A stretch of 64,000 nt of DNA from Allodiplogaster sudhausi (GCA_945643635.1 CALZFC010000082.1:485001-549000); one strand, 5' to 3'; shown: positions 47,711-59,859, counted from the first letter of the stretch. The notes: generated by a model from the sequence alone, not told the origin. Translations and numbers: made by a program.

Positions 47711-49429
47711 TCATGTTATCAATCTTATAATAGACGATGCTCATTCTTTTCACTTATTTTGCTCTCCGGTCGTCACAAGTGTTGTCACATCTTAATCGAT
47801 GTATATTAATTAATTAATAAATATCTTCTGACTATGAGTAGGCGAGAGTGAGCAGTCATGATGGAGGAATGGTACTGGACTGTGGATGAGCCAGAGCCGG
47901 CTCAAATCGAGAGAATCCCCGTTCGGCCTATTCCTAGACAACGAACCACTTTCCCTGGAAAGATTGGCGTACAACGTAGATTGGCGTACAAAATTCCATC
48001 TTCTTTTCCTTCGGTCATCGCAATGCCACATGTTAACGTGAAGCTTCTCCCCTCGACTGGCCCTTGAAGGCAATCATGATCAGGTCACGACGGTCTTTTG
48101 CATTCCTCATTCATGAACATGCATGTTCCGCATCGATGTTCCACACCTGCCTTTTTCATTGGCGATACCTTCCATCAATTAGAATTACTCTGATCGCCGC
48201 TATGATGGAATCTCCAGGAGTTCCAAATGAGTCACATGCCCAAGAGAGAAAACTGTCATGCCCCAGGATCGACCTGCACTCGGGATGCCCCGGCAGACAG
48301 AAAACTGAGAAAGCCGTGCTCGAGACCGAGCGCGAACGAAGCAGAGCACCACAAAAGCATGAAGAGGGCTGGAAGGCCGTTCGAGAGGCGGTAGACAACT
48401 TCAGTCTCCGCGAAACACTGGCTTCAGTAATGAGGCGGGAATATAAAGCCTCGAAAAAAAATCTACAATCTACGCAGCATCATGGAGAATTTGGAGTTGA
48501 GACTTCAAAAGGAAATCGCCAACAGAATCGAGAAAAAAGCGCGAGATAGGGCAACGTTCCACGAAGATAACCAGGGAATTTGGTCCGGAACAGGCAGAAA
48601 AAGAGATCGAAAAACTGAAGAAGACGCTTGCGTAATACGCAAAATGAAAAGTATGAGAGAGCAGTTAAACAAAAACGAGGGAAAGAAATGAAAAAAAAAC
48701 TTTTTCTACGATGATCAACACGATCGCTCTCCTTCAATCGCCTCTCCAGCAGCAACATCAAGCAATTAATCATCAGACTCCTCTCTTCCAGCAGAAGTGG
48801 CGCGCCTGATCGTGCACAGCTGGAAAACAAATGAGGTTCTGGCACGTGATAAGGAAGATCACAAACTCACCCAGGAGCTGCTCGAAAAGATTGAAGGGGG
48901 GAACTGTCGACTGAATGAAAAACAGCTTGAACTTTAGAACTAGATCAAGAAAGACGCCGCGAACGACAAAATAGCAGCCGAAGGGAGTACATGTCTATCC
49001 ACGAGGCATACACTCTGTTGATTATCGTCCTACAAAAGAAGTCCGGGGCAGAATAGCGCAACAAAAAAGGAGAGGCACTAAGGTTCTGGCAGGAGAACCA
49101 ACGCGCTTGGGAGGAACACTGGAAGCACGAGGAAGCGGAGAGGGAAATCAACAGGCTGAGAAAGAGGCTGGCAGAGATGGAGAAGTAAGAGAGAACAAGA
49201 TTAAAAGGAAGAGAGAAAGCATAAAAAAAGAGAGATCGCGAGGAAGAGTACATACATATTTGTTCGAGATTTATTGTTTTAGAATAATAGTGTGAACAAC
49301 AATTCTCATTTGTTCAAAATTTACATTTGTTTGTTAAGATGTAGAGTAGCTATAGAAAATGAGCGAGACGCTTATTTTCTATAGCTACTCTTCGTCTTAA
49401 CGAATAAATGTAAACTATGCGGAGGGGGA
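47711..49429. mobile_element. decayed retroelement sequence
   Basis: Open frames at 48064-48549 and 49107-49295 contain charged helical sequence and a HEEGWKAVRE motif resembling the linker in the 44.2-kb integrase tail. A weak relative of the coiled-coil ORF lies at about 48795-48940. A near-perfect hairpin at 49341-49394 precedes the second LTR. Nothing is intact. Confidence 0.5.
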
Positions 49430-49613
49430 TATTATGCCCCCAAGACCCGCCCAGCTGGGGGCGGGTCCAAGGAGAAGGAAGATCGAGAGTGGCAGCAAGA
49501 GGAGCGATCGAGAGCGGCGGCTCTCCTTCCTTCCTCTTCCCCCCTCACGAATGTAACTGTGTTTGTTGTGCATAAATAATAAAGTAATCTTACTACCCGC
49601 GGCTTCCGCTACA
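49430..49613 (+). mobile_element. LTR of the gypsy-like element (copy 2)
   Basis: It starts TATTATGCCCCC (TG mutated to TA) after the same purine tract as copy 1 and ends GCGGCTTCCGCTACA. AATAAA is at about 49579. It is shorter than copy 1 by about 15 bases and diverged, so the pair is old or comes from different insertions. Confidence 0.65.
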
Positions 49614-51240
49614 CCCCAAGTGGAATCAGGTAATAATATTAACACCAGTCAGTCTTTAGAGGGGGGAACAGCAAAAGGCTGGAAGTCGCCTCGGGCCAAG
49701 AGAAACGCATCTCAGAAGAATGGAGAGCCCTCTTTTACCGAGAAGAAGCTTAAAAACGTCAGGAGCAAGAAACCATCTAGTACGTGAGAGAAAGGAGACT
49801 CGAGGACATGCGCTTCCTTGCCCGGCAGGAGAGCGTCATTTGGTCCCTCGAGAAGAAGATCGAGTACCACGACGAAGAAATGAGGGCTGTAAAGGAGGCA
49901 GTTGAGGCCGATCTCCGATACGAGATATCCATTCTCTAAGTCAGGCTTCAAAGACAAGAAAGAAGCGTTCAGTTGGCCTCTGAAGCAAAGGCCAAGATCG
50001 AAAAGGATGGAGAACTCCCTCCCTCCTTCATCATGAGGATGCAGCCGCGTCGCATTGAGCCCGCCTGCTGCCCTCACACACAACTCTCCTCCGCCCTCGT
50101 CCTGCCCTCAAGCACCTCGCCCGGCTCCTTCACACACTCTCTCCTCTTCTCGCTCTCCTCGCTCGGCCTGCTCCCAGCCTGTCAGCTGGCCCACTCTCTA
50201 TCTCCCTCTCTATCTCTCTCTTGATCCCAAAGATTGAGGGATCAAATCGCATACTCCAGCCAAAAGCTGACCATTGGGGAAAGGCGATAAATGCCGCTCA
50301 GGAAACAGAAGCATTGGCCATCGTTTTCGCCTTAAAAAACATTCCATCAATACATATACGGCAGCTCGACCGTAATAGCACAACCCTTGATGTACGGACC
50401 AAAAACCCTTGATGTCGCTGCTGAAGAGAAAAAAACCTTGAAGGACTCAAATATCATTTGAGGATACAAGGTGAAGACATCCAAATCGAGTGATGTCCGG
50501 GCTGGCAAAATGCAGTCCCAGACGCGCTCTCCACATACATACTTATGTATGTACCTCGAAGCCAAGCCTAAGTAACGGCTATTAAGGACACGCGGCCTGC
50601 ATGCTCCAGCCGGATGACTCATAGTCACACGAAACTATTTTTCTTTCGAGTAAGGAGTGTCACACGCAACTATTGGTGAAGAAATAGAAGTCCAGTGGCA
50701 CTGATCAAAAAGCCAGACAAGAGCCAGCCAGACACAGACACGAGGAGCCATCATTCACTTTGGCATCTGTTTTTTTTTTTACAATTTTAATGAAATTAGC
50801 CCTCTGCAGAAAGGCTTGGAAGCGGAGGACTCGTTTGTACACATCTCAGCCGTGGCCGCGTTCCGACCACCATCGCCCGTAGACCGCGCCACAGTTCCAG
50901 AAAACGATCAAGTGCCAGTGGGAAATTGCCAGGCTGCTCGTACAGACCTGGAAAGCGAACGAATCACTCGTGCGAGAGAAAGAGGAGCATCAAGTGACAA
51001 CGGATCTGCTTGAGCGATCGGAACGGGAGGTCGGGAGAAAGGATCATCCGAACTGGAACACCAAATCAAGAAACTTGAGCAAGATCGGCGAAGGGAAGGG
51101 AACATCAGTCCATCAACTAGTCATATGGCCTCCGGCCACCTTGTAGAAAGCGCGGAAGCAAAGCTAATAAAGGAAGTCAGCGAAACTATCCTGCGCGAGT
51201 AAAAGGAGACCGACCATGAGCGCTTCTGTGGAAGGGCAGA
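49614..51240 (+). mobile_element. further retroelement fragments
   Basis: An RNase H-like piece with AAQETEALAIVFALKN lies at about 50225-50420, frameshifted. A second coiled-coil ORF start lies at 50816 and continues in other frames to about 51110. A purine-rich 3' part follows. Charged coiled-coil frames at about 49690-50030 may belong to the same ORF type. Confidence 0.6.
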
Positions 51241-53092
51241 ATAAAGTAAGAGGAGAGCTCCGATTGGTCAGAGTAAACAAATAGGTTAAGAGTGAACTTG
51301 GTAGATTTTTTAGACCGTATTAGTTTCTTTTGTTTAGTACAATAGGATGGTGGGGACCACTATTCTAAGTCCGAGGATGTCATGCCATAAGGAAGACCAA
51401 CCCTCAGGAAGCGCGAGGGTGACCTAGCACTCGGTATGATATTATATTATACCTATATGCACGTGGTGAGAAAAGGTAAACAGAATTATTTAAACCATGT
51501 ACCCGACGAAAGAATACCATAATATTTCCTAATCATAAATTGTCATAAATTGTCATTGCATGCAGGGATTTCCCTTGGTGATTATGTGGCAAGATAAAAG
51601 ATGAAGCTAGTTTTCGTCTTATTCGTCTTTTAATATACAAGACCCACCAGTTGCTGGAATGTGGACGGGTGGGAGGAGCTTAACGGTGAGTGAGCCCTCC
51701 AAATCCATATTCATTAACGCCCTCCTTTTCGTGCGAGAACTCAAGTGCAAATTCTCGTATGTGCGCAAGCTTTTCTGCCGTGTCTCGGAGCTCCTGCCGC
51801 CGTAGTAAAGTGTCTCTTTTTTGAGGCTAAACCTCGGTTACTAACATGAGGCTAAACTTCATGTTAGCCTGCTTTACCTCTTGTCAGTACCCTGAAGTTT
51901 AGCCTCAAAAAAGAGATAATTTACTACGGCGGCTGGAGTCGGGCAACGGATTTTACTTTTACATTATCAATTTCCAGAAACAAAAATTTATGTACACCTT
52001 TCACAATAAGTTTTCTTCTACTATATTCCTAATAAAAGCTCCGCCCACTTCCGTCCATGTGCACCGTCCAACTACAACACTCACCGCCCATTTATGAGCT
52101 TTTAATTCGTCATAGATCATAGATTATTAGTCTTGCATTGGACATCATCTCAAAAAACATATGGCGTCGTATGAAGCTAAATTTATGAAGCATAATAAGA
52201 GGCATTTAATGGTATTCGAAATCAAGAAAAAGGCAAGGTATGGCATAAGAGTAAACAACAACATAGACTATTTCCGAAGCACTCGTGTAGCATAAAGATT
52301 ATGCGATGTGAGTGGAAAGCTTTGCTACGTTCAAAGTTCATAAAAAATATTAAAGAATAAAGTTTACACTTGAAAGCAAATTCCTCTATTATTCTTCTTA
52401 ATTCTATTTTCTTCAATTTTGAGTTTCGATTTGTTTTATATTTCGGAAAGCACCATTTTTTATTATAAAATACATGCATATGTAATGTGTAGCCCATTAT
52501 AGACTCCTGGGCCTATTCATTCCATTGTGTAGAACCCCATGGTTGTTTATTGGTTGTTTATGTATTATGAACAGTGTACTTCTATATTTCATTATGTCTC
52601 GTAGCAATTGTCTTCATAGGTTCTGCTAGGCATTCTCTGTTCAGTTTGATCTGTCTCCCGCCTAGCGAGCGGTTGAGTTCGTGTTTCATCGTGATTGTTA
52701 CTGTGGCTCCAGAAGATAAACCCTGATAACCCTATCCATCCTTCCTCTCGTCTTCTACATCGTATCGCAGGGAAGTGTTCTACAATAGCAACATCTTGAT
52801 ATTACACTATATTATCCATACAGTTGCGCCAATACGAATTAACCGAGACTTGGTACATCTTTATTCTGGTGGCAATGACCAAATTGCACTACGGTGGTAC
52901 TACAGCCGTAGTCGGCAGGGTCATTTCGCCGGCGACGGAAGCTGCCTGAAGTGAAGGAAGTGATTTGATTCTCGATAATATCTCATCTTACATACCAGTT
53001 ACTACTGCGATCAGTGGGTTGTATTAACAACAATAGATTATGAATAAATAATTTCCATTCTGCCAAGTTTGCGCACCTTCGAACGGCTGTTT
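51241..53092. other. spacer with a foldback and a duplicated block
   Basis: No gene is supported. The stretch holds the foldback at 51796-51933 and a block at about 52050-52330 repeated at 55160-55440. A candidate solo LTR at about 52487-52800 begins TGTAGCCC and ends TTACA, but its target duplication is not evident. A short hairpin CTACGG/CCGTAG lies near 52890-52915. Confidence 0.45.
51796..51933. mobile_element. 138-bp foldback (MITE-like)
   Basis: The left arm starting GCCGCCGTAGTAAAGTGTCT is matched by an inverted right arm ending GGCGGC, with about 36 bases of nearly perfect pairing. GAGGCTAAAC recurs inside, so the loop can fold further. No target duplication was identified. Confidence 0.8.
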
Positions 53093-53556
53093 CTATTGTT
53101 GATTAGTACATTTCGACATCATATACAAATCTCCCAAACATCCAGTCACCAAGAATGCGACGCGCGCGTCCGCGGCAGGCGCCTCGGCGAATTGGATGAT
53201 GATGTTGGCCGTCTTGCGTCCCGCAAAAGCCTTAGCAGTCCGGTCCCGAGCGATCTCGAGGGAAGCTGCCGCACCCGGCTCAACGAAGCCGAACTCCGGC
53301 TTTAAGCGGTACTCCCTCTTGTACGGCGACATCGCCTTACAAGCGGGAGTACCTTTTTATTTATTTATTCAGATAAATCGTAATGTACGTTTATTTACAT
53401 AATATAAATTGATGTAAAACTTTATTGCTCTGCAAATCCTATGCAAATAACCTTGAAGACGAGGCGGCTCGCGCCAGGGTTGGCGAGCTGGTGAACGGAG
53501 ACACCATTCCAGTGTGAGACCGTGGCCGAGGGCGGATCGATGGTGAGAGATGGCAT
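53093..53556 (-). CDS. sperm-specific MSP-domain protein (SSP class)
   Basis: Exon 1 is 53556-53452 and exon 2 is 53335-53093, with a 116-base intron (donor GTTATT, acceptor TGTAAG). Exon 1 begins MPSLTIDPPSATVS. Exon 2 contains YRLKPEFGFVEPGAAASLEI and, further on, IIIQFAEAPAADA. This is the pattern of nematode MSP-domain SSP proteins: a Pro-rich N-terminus and the GFVEPG turn of the immunoglobulin-like fold. Such proteins are made in the male germline. The frame runs about 20 residues beyond the usual end, to a stop at 53093-53095, so an unseen last intron is possible. This gene is the main evidence for a nematode. Confidence 0.8.
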
Positions 53557-53856
53557 GGCACGAGATTGAGATGGCTTGAAAGAGGCGACTGCGCGGACAT
53601 AATGAAAAAAGCTTCCTTTTATTCTGCCAAAACGCACGTTGCATTTGAGATTTTGACCTTTTTGACATCCTTATTTAGACTCTTGCTCCCGTTTGCGCTA
53701 AAATTTCTGCAACATTAGTCAAGCAATTTTTTATCTGGGCAAAATGTAGATATGTATACATATATCAATTACATAAAAAGTGTAGTGAAATGCATAAGTA
53801 ACGAGAAATTTCCTCGTTTAGTATTTTGCGCACTCTAAGCAGAATTTCAATCCTTG

Positions 53857-54130
53857 TTTCCCCTGCTTTCCGGGGCATAAGAAGAGATCCCCTTTTTTCG
53901 CGCGAATATGGACGCAATCCATTTGGCTTCCGACCAGCGATCGAACAAAAGTAGAGAGTTCATATGTATATCTCTTTTATTTGATCCCACGCCGAAGTCC
54001 AAATAGACTGCATTTAAATTCGCGCGAAGAACGCTTCGAAAGAATCTCTTCTGATCCAACAGAAAGCAGAGGAAGCAACGGTCCTGCTTTCCGGCGGATC
54101 AGAATAGATCCCCCGGAAATCAGGGAAACC
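53857..54130. repeat. inverted and direct repeats around CCTGCTTTCCGG
   Basis: The arm at about 53893-53935, containing TTCGCGCGAATATGGACGCA, is matched in inverted orientation by about 53988-54030. Outside the arms, CCTGCTTTCCGG and AGATCCCC occur in the same order on both sides. It looks like a foldback element with nested repeats. Confidence 0.65.
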
Positions 54131-56291
54131 CTTGTTGATCTCTTCGCTCGCACTGGCCAAGTGGAAACCTTCTATTTATTCTTCTGTTCGCCCTTTCCAA
54201 ATTTTTCTGTTTCTCTCTTGTTTGTTTCTCAAACCGTTTTCGAATGCGTCGGCTGTCCATTCTTCTGCTACAAAAGCCGGAAAGTGGTGGTGGTAGCATC
54301 GCCACTCCAGTTCATGTCATTTTCCTCGCTGCTGTGAGTCAATGATAGGGAAAGCCAGCAACTCGCTCGCCACACCTCAAGACGCCTGCAATATACCGGT
54401 TTCAGGCACTTCTTACAAACATTTGGTGCTGTTGAAATGCTAATATGTTGCTAGTTATTAGTCAAATCTGACTAATGCGAATTTAAACACAAATTTACGA
54501 GGAATTTTTTGATGGTAACAAGAGTTGCCTGACCAACAATTATTTACGGATGCATTGACTTGAAATCTCCGAATTTACCGGTTCGATATTATTATTCCGA
54601 CTTACAATTCCTTCGTCGCACCTTTCGCGACTTCTCTTTGGCAGCAGAGATTCAAATGAGCAACTGAAATCGACGCAAATTTAATATTCTATGAAAACAA
54701 GATTCCACGAGCCCACTTATATTAAATGTGCATGAATCCCCTTTTTTCGTGACTAAAGCGATTATACTAATCACTTTATATCCTTCATGTGAACACTGCA
54801 GCAAAGTAAAAAGATTTAAAAGACCAAGATGCATGAGACATTTGCGTACAAAATGGCAAGAATCACGAAGGATTTTGGAGCGATACGGTATTTTCCTGTT
54901 CTTTGTTTCTTTTAAAGAAAAAAATTCCAGGATATTCAACATATATGAAAAAATATATACTTTGTGCATTTCCTTTTACAGCGTAGAAATAAATGATTTT
55001 CCTGTTTTTTCCGGTGTGTTGTTCCCCGAGAAAATATATAGAACAATTACACTTTCAAAATTTTTCGAAAAAAAAAAAAATGTTTTACGAGTGTTGAATA
55101 CTGTTCTCATTACACATATCATAAGAAGAGCAAATTGCGCATCTCTATTTCAGCTTCGTGTGCACCACCCAAATAGAACAGGCTCCGTTTATGAGCTCCC
55201 AAACCGTCGTAGGTCATTCTCTAATCATGTCATTAGACATATCCTATCAAATCAAGCTTGGAGTTGTTAAAGAAATATTTCTGCAGAATAATAATGTTTA
55301 TGCATGATAATAGGCATTTCAGAGACATCTAAAAACAAGAAAAAAGGGCAGGATGGTCCGATATGGCAAAATAGCACCAATTTTGGGAGCAATCATTGAG
55401 CAAAAAGATTATGCGATGTTCGACATAAATTCTTATATACAAGCACGGAAGAAAACTTACAACTTTTTATTATTATCTATAAATGTATATTTATTATCAG
55501 ATATTATCCACCACTGACAATGAGTGATTACTAACCATAAAGAAGACACGCTTCATTATTTGATCGCTATAAGTATCTCGTTCGCAATACTCCGCTTTTG
55601 TTAGAATTCACTTGGAAACAATAATCCCGCGGCACTAAAGAACCTGCAGAAATATAAAAAAAAGTAGCACTTCAAATTCTACTCTCCAGCTGATATATAT
55701 GAAGAACAATCGAATTGGCCGAATCGGCGGCCAATGCATACTTTTTTCAAGGAAATGTTTCAAAATTATGCGACTATTAGAATTGATAGAAAAAAAGTGT
55801 ATTTTAACGGTCAAATTGAACCAGAAGATAGATACATGTGTATATACTGGAATTGTTAAGATATAAAGAAACATATTAATCACTCAAATTATCATAACAC
55901 CTATTTTTTTTAAATTTAGACTCACACCCATTCTCCTAATTTTTATTCATGAAAATTCAAGAAAAAAGAATACAGATCATATAAGAGGTGCCTAACAGGT
56001 TCCTATGTGTTGTTCTGCATGATGTACACGTCGCGACTTGTGAATGCGTTGTCCCAAAACGTGACATCAGCGTAGGAACTCTCTTCAATATTAATGGATG
56101 TAAACTTACTATGAAAATCACGTTAAATATTTATTATAAATATTGATAAAAGCACTTTAGTTGAGCCTTCGCCATCTCTCATCTCTTTTCATCTCTCTCA
56201 TACACTCTTGCGCCCCTAGTACACTCTTTTAAGTGCGGCGTTACAACTTAGTTGCTCAAAGTAATAAGATTTTTAAAAGAGCCAAATGAAG
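54131..56291. other. AT-rich spacer, no supported gene
   Basis: The longest open frame, 54728-55270 on the + strand (180 codons), is AT-rich, has no recognisable domain and runs into the block shared with 52 kb, so it is probably fortuitous. The shared block is at about 55160-55440. Nothing else stands out. Confidence 0.5.
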
Positions 56292-58502
56292 CTAACGTGG
56301 TCGTGAATAAATGACACGGTAGCCGTCAATTGGAATCTCTGAATTCACCTCGAACACAGGCGCCGACGAAGTGGCCTGTTAAAAATGGAGACACTCGTAT
56401 TAAACTTTCTTATTTAGTCACCAAAGAATAATTCTAAATGTATAATCAATACAGCGACAGCGCATAAGAAGACATTCAAAAAGCTTGAAAAGAATCAATT
56501 GACATTTCTTTTTTTCGCAATTTACCCTTTCAGATTCGCGCGTTTAAAACTCGGTGAGACGCTTCAAATTATTCTTGTTTCTTCTTCCAAATTTGTTGCT
56601 AGTTTGATTGAATGAAACGAAATAAATAATGCATTTATGTTACTTCCGGCACGCGATTCTTCTCGGGCTGCACTGCGGAGACGATCGCTTTACTGCTGTT
56701 CACCTAGATCAACTGTTCATAGAAAGATCCGGGGAGGGACAGAAAAAGAGTGACAGAGGGAGAGAGAGATATTGAGAGAGAGAAAGAGAGAGAAACCAAG
56801 AGATAGAGAGATTACGGTAGAGAGGGAGAAAGATTAGAGGAGGGAGAGAGGGTAGAGCGATAGCGAGAGCGAAAGAGATAGACTCCCGCCCAGACCTGAA
56901 GATTTTAGAGAGAAAATCCGCAAGGCAGAGCCAAGCCCGCTTGATCTGAGCGTGCAATGAAAGAGTTCATCAACCGACCCGATTGAAAACGAAGAGACAT
57001 TTCATGGCAGCCGCTAGCCGTTTTTACAGTGGAAGAGAAGCGACATCGTCTTCGGCAAGGAGAGCAGCGTCCAGGACGCGGATGTGGAAAGGCTTCATGT
57101 TGCCGTAGCTCGTAGTCTTAAAAGTTGATTTCTTCGTTCTCTCTATTTCTCGATCTATTTCTTTCTCTTTATCTCTCTATTTCTCTCAATTTCACTTTCA
57201 AACAAACATAATGCTTCGAGAGAACAACCTGGAGCACCTTGGAATGATCCCATTCGATCATCTCGACCAAGAGAACGGTCTGGGGCGGCAGAAAGTAGAC
57301 GTGGATTCCGTCAAGGTGACGCCAGTCACACATCGCGCCAATATCTGCATCTAGCGGACGCACGAAGACGCCAGCCTACATGAAGAATAAAAGTAACAGT
57401 TCGAGCAGAAAAGAGAAAACGGCTTTGGAAGATGGTAAATTTGTTGAGTCTATATAACGCGAACCATGCTCTATTGTGTTTAGTTATTTCCATTCTTACC
57501 GAGCAAAAGCATCCCAGACAAGAGTTTAAAAAAAGAAAGCATACCGACGTCACGACGAGAAGGTACGGCGGTTTGCTAGGGTCGACGAGCGGAAATGAGA
57601 AGAGCGAATCGTCAGGCGACTTCCAGCTCAGCAGTCGTTCAAGGTCATCCATGGACGTTCGAAATGCTCTCATAATTCCAGCTGGCACCTGAAAGTCACT
57701 ATATGACACATTTCCAGAATAAATAGGCAAACCAAAGAATGGAAAGAAACATTCTCAATTTCTCAAAATTTCTCCAAAAATTTGGTAATTTTTTTTAAAC
57801 ATTATTTTACCTGAACATTGTTATTTTTACAAAGCATTTCGAGTACATCTTCAGCTAGAGGAGAGGTCACCATAAGATACGGCAGCGCGCGGAACTTAGA
57901 CACATTCGGCAAACGGTAGAATTTCAAGCAGGTCTCGAGGCAGTGTTTCTAAACACTAAAATTTCGGTAGTTGACAAAATGAGCCATGCTGTGTGTGATT
58001 ATCAACAGCACATTTGTAGTTTAAGTTCTTTTCCTTTCCATGGGAACACGCGAACAGCCCATACATTTATGGACAAGACAGCAAACAAATTGACAGTGAT
58101 ACTCTACAGAATTTGCCCCCTCAACCACGCACAATATATATTATAAGTAGCATAAATAATTTGTCTGATGCGAATTGACGATGTTTTCACAGTCAATGTA
58201 TTCGAGGTAGGTATGCAGCGCCCAAAGTTGCCGTTTCGCAAGACTAAAATGAAGAATGGCATGCTATGATGTCATATACTTGTTCTTGGTTTAAAAAATG
58301 AGCTTAATAAATATTTTAGAATGTGTTTTTATTGCTTCAATAAGCATTCAATCTTGAAATTAAATTTCCACAGCTCGACAAAATGTGTGCAAAAAATAGT
58401 TTGTAATAATAAAATAACGCACTCCTTAATACAGCATTGAATATATCCGCAGTAGTCCCTGGATACATCGATCAAATACTTTGGAGTAATTGAGAGAACG
58501 AC
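56292..58502 (-). pseudogene. CMTR1: partial CMTR1-like copy, C-terminal half only
   Basis: Exons, reading down: 58502-58423, 58243-58165, 57948-57811, 57688-57545, 57375-57238, 57116-56979, 56703-56644, 56375-56292. The first six correspond one-to-one to exons 12-17 of the copy at 39.7-42.6 kb, four of them identical in length to their counterparts apart from small in-frame differences in the other two. The last two supply a C-terminus absent there, ending VIYSRPR and stop. A TAA at 57024-57026 replaces the Glu codon of the other copy, and the donor after the second exon reads ACAAAT where the other has GCAAGT. No methyltransferase exons are found upstream. It is most simply a pseudogene made by partial inverted duplication. 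Confidence 0.8.
56740..56880. repeat. GA tract beside the partial CMTR1-like copy
   Basis: About 140 bases of GA-rich sequence lie in the intron between the sixth and seventh exons of the partial copy. It is one of few such tracts beyond 34 kb. Confidence 0.8.
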
Positions 58503-59222
58503 CTGAAATAACAACTAAGTATATGAGATTGATAAACAAAGTTGTTCATTTTACAAAATAGCTCTTGTACACACGAAAAAAGCGATCTTTGCAAAGCGAA
58601 ACACTTTGGTTTTTTCTCATGCTGATAGGCTAAAGTTTAAAACACGAAAAGTGATATGTACAATGTACAGTCCCGCTCAACATTGTTGGGTCCGGTATTA
58701 ATAGTATTAATAGTATTAATATAAATAATACAAACTGGAATAGCGCGCTGTATACGTATTTTCGTGCCATTTCGCGTAGGAGTTTACCTATTTCGACCAT
58801 GGAGATTACGACTGTGAAGACCGTTTTCAAAAATATGCTGAAATGGCTGAGAACTCATAATATTGCATTTAATTTGGCCGCGTTTGGGTTCCAAACGGGC
58901 TGGCTCCAACCCCTGGACTACAAAGTGCAAAATAATGTGAAATTTTCAGAGCACTTCTTACCTTTTTTGAGTTTCTTGTTTTATTTCTCTTGAATTTCTC
59001 ATTTTGTTTATGTATAAACGACGAAAAAAAAACTAAAAGAAAATTTTCGTGCTTGCAAAAATCTGTTCTCAAAAGGTTTTCGAACCGAGACCTCCCGATT
59101 GCCGGTCAAAGACAATACTCTACAGACGGTACAAACATATCTGATGATACCTTTCTTTGGACAGCGTCGATTGCTCACAAAGGAAACGTTGATTCTGAAC
59201 ACGTTCGCTCATACTATAGTGG

Positions 59223-59259
<37 letters not shown>

Positions 59260-59859
59260 GAAAGAAGGTGCAGGTGCTGTTAGCTGACAATAAGAAAAAA
59301 TCGTTGGTCTAACGACATACCGTAGCTTCAGCCTTGAAACGGTGACGCAGAGTAGATGAGGTCGACGCTGCACCTTCTTTCGCCTCTCTCTGTCTCTCTC
59401 TCTCTCTCTCTCTCGGCTGACTTTCTTGCTACTTGAAGTGACAACCTGAGAATTCGCATAAGATCCTTGCGGTTGGACTGCTGTTGAGGCATAAAATTTG
59501 GAATATGAAGGTATGAGCTTTCTGCCCTTGATTCTAATGCTTGAAATTTTTTCACGAGAACAACATTTGAATTCTGGTTTACTATTCTTTATTTAGTGAA
59601 GCAAAAAGAAAGTAACTTTGTAAACAACATGAAGCAATTCTTCACTACTCATGCCAAAAAAAAAATTTAAAAATTTAATTTGTACACACCCCACCGTATC
59701 CTCCAATGAAGCTTTAATTTATTGTTTTTAATTCTTTATATGCAAATTTTAAACATTGTTTAATTGGTATCAAATCTTTTGAAATCCTTAAGCCACGCAT
59801 AACTGAAGTGAGACATGGCCAAAGGAAATATCATGCATTCTAATGTTTTTCTTGTTTGT
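58503..59859. other. spacer with possible transposon remnants
   Basis: No gene is supported. The + frame from 58799 contains TGWLQPLDYKVQNNVKF, recalling the LQPLD motif of pogo/Tigger transposases, and is preceded at about 58665 by a CAGTCCCGCTCAACATTG sequence that could be a terminus. Both are weak. A GA/TC inverted pair lies at 59222-59414. Confidence 0.35.
59222..59414. repeat. inverted repeat built on (GA)n and flanking unique sequence
   Basis: The arm at about 59222-59276, (GA)n followed by GTGAAAGAAGGTGCAG, is complementary to about 59369-59414, CTGCACCTTCTTTCGC followed by (TC)n. Because unique sequence pairs as well as the microsatellite, this arose as a real inverted duplication. 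Confidence 0.75.

Noticed and set aside
52487..52800. Solo LTR
   Set aside because: TG and CA ends can be chosen, but flanking duplications do not match and no second copy was seen in the window.
54728..55270. 180-codon forward open frame
   Set aside because: It is AT-rich with no recognisable motif and runs into a block duplicated at 52 kb; coding is not supported.
58640..59080. pogo/Tigger transposase
   Set aside because: Only an LQPLD-like motif supports it; the frame is short and no matching terminus was found.
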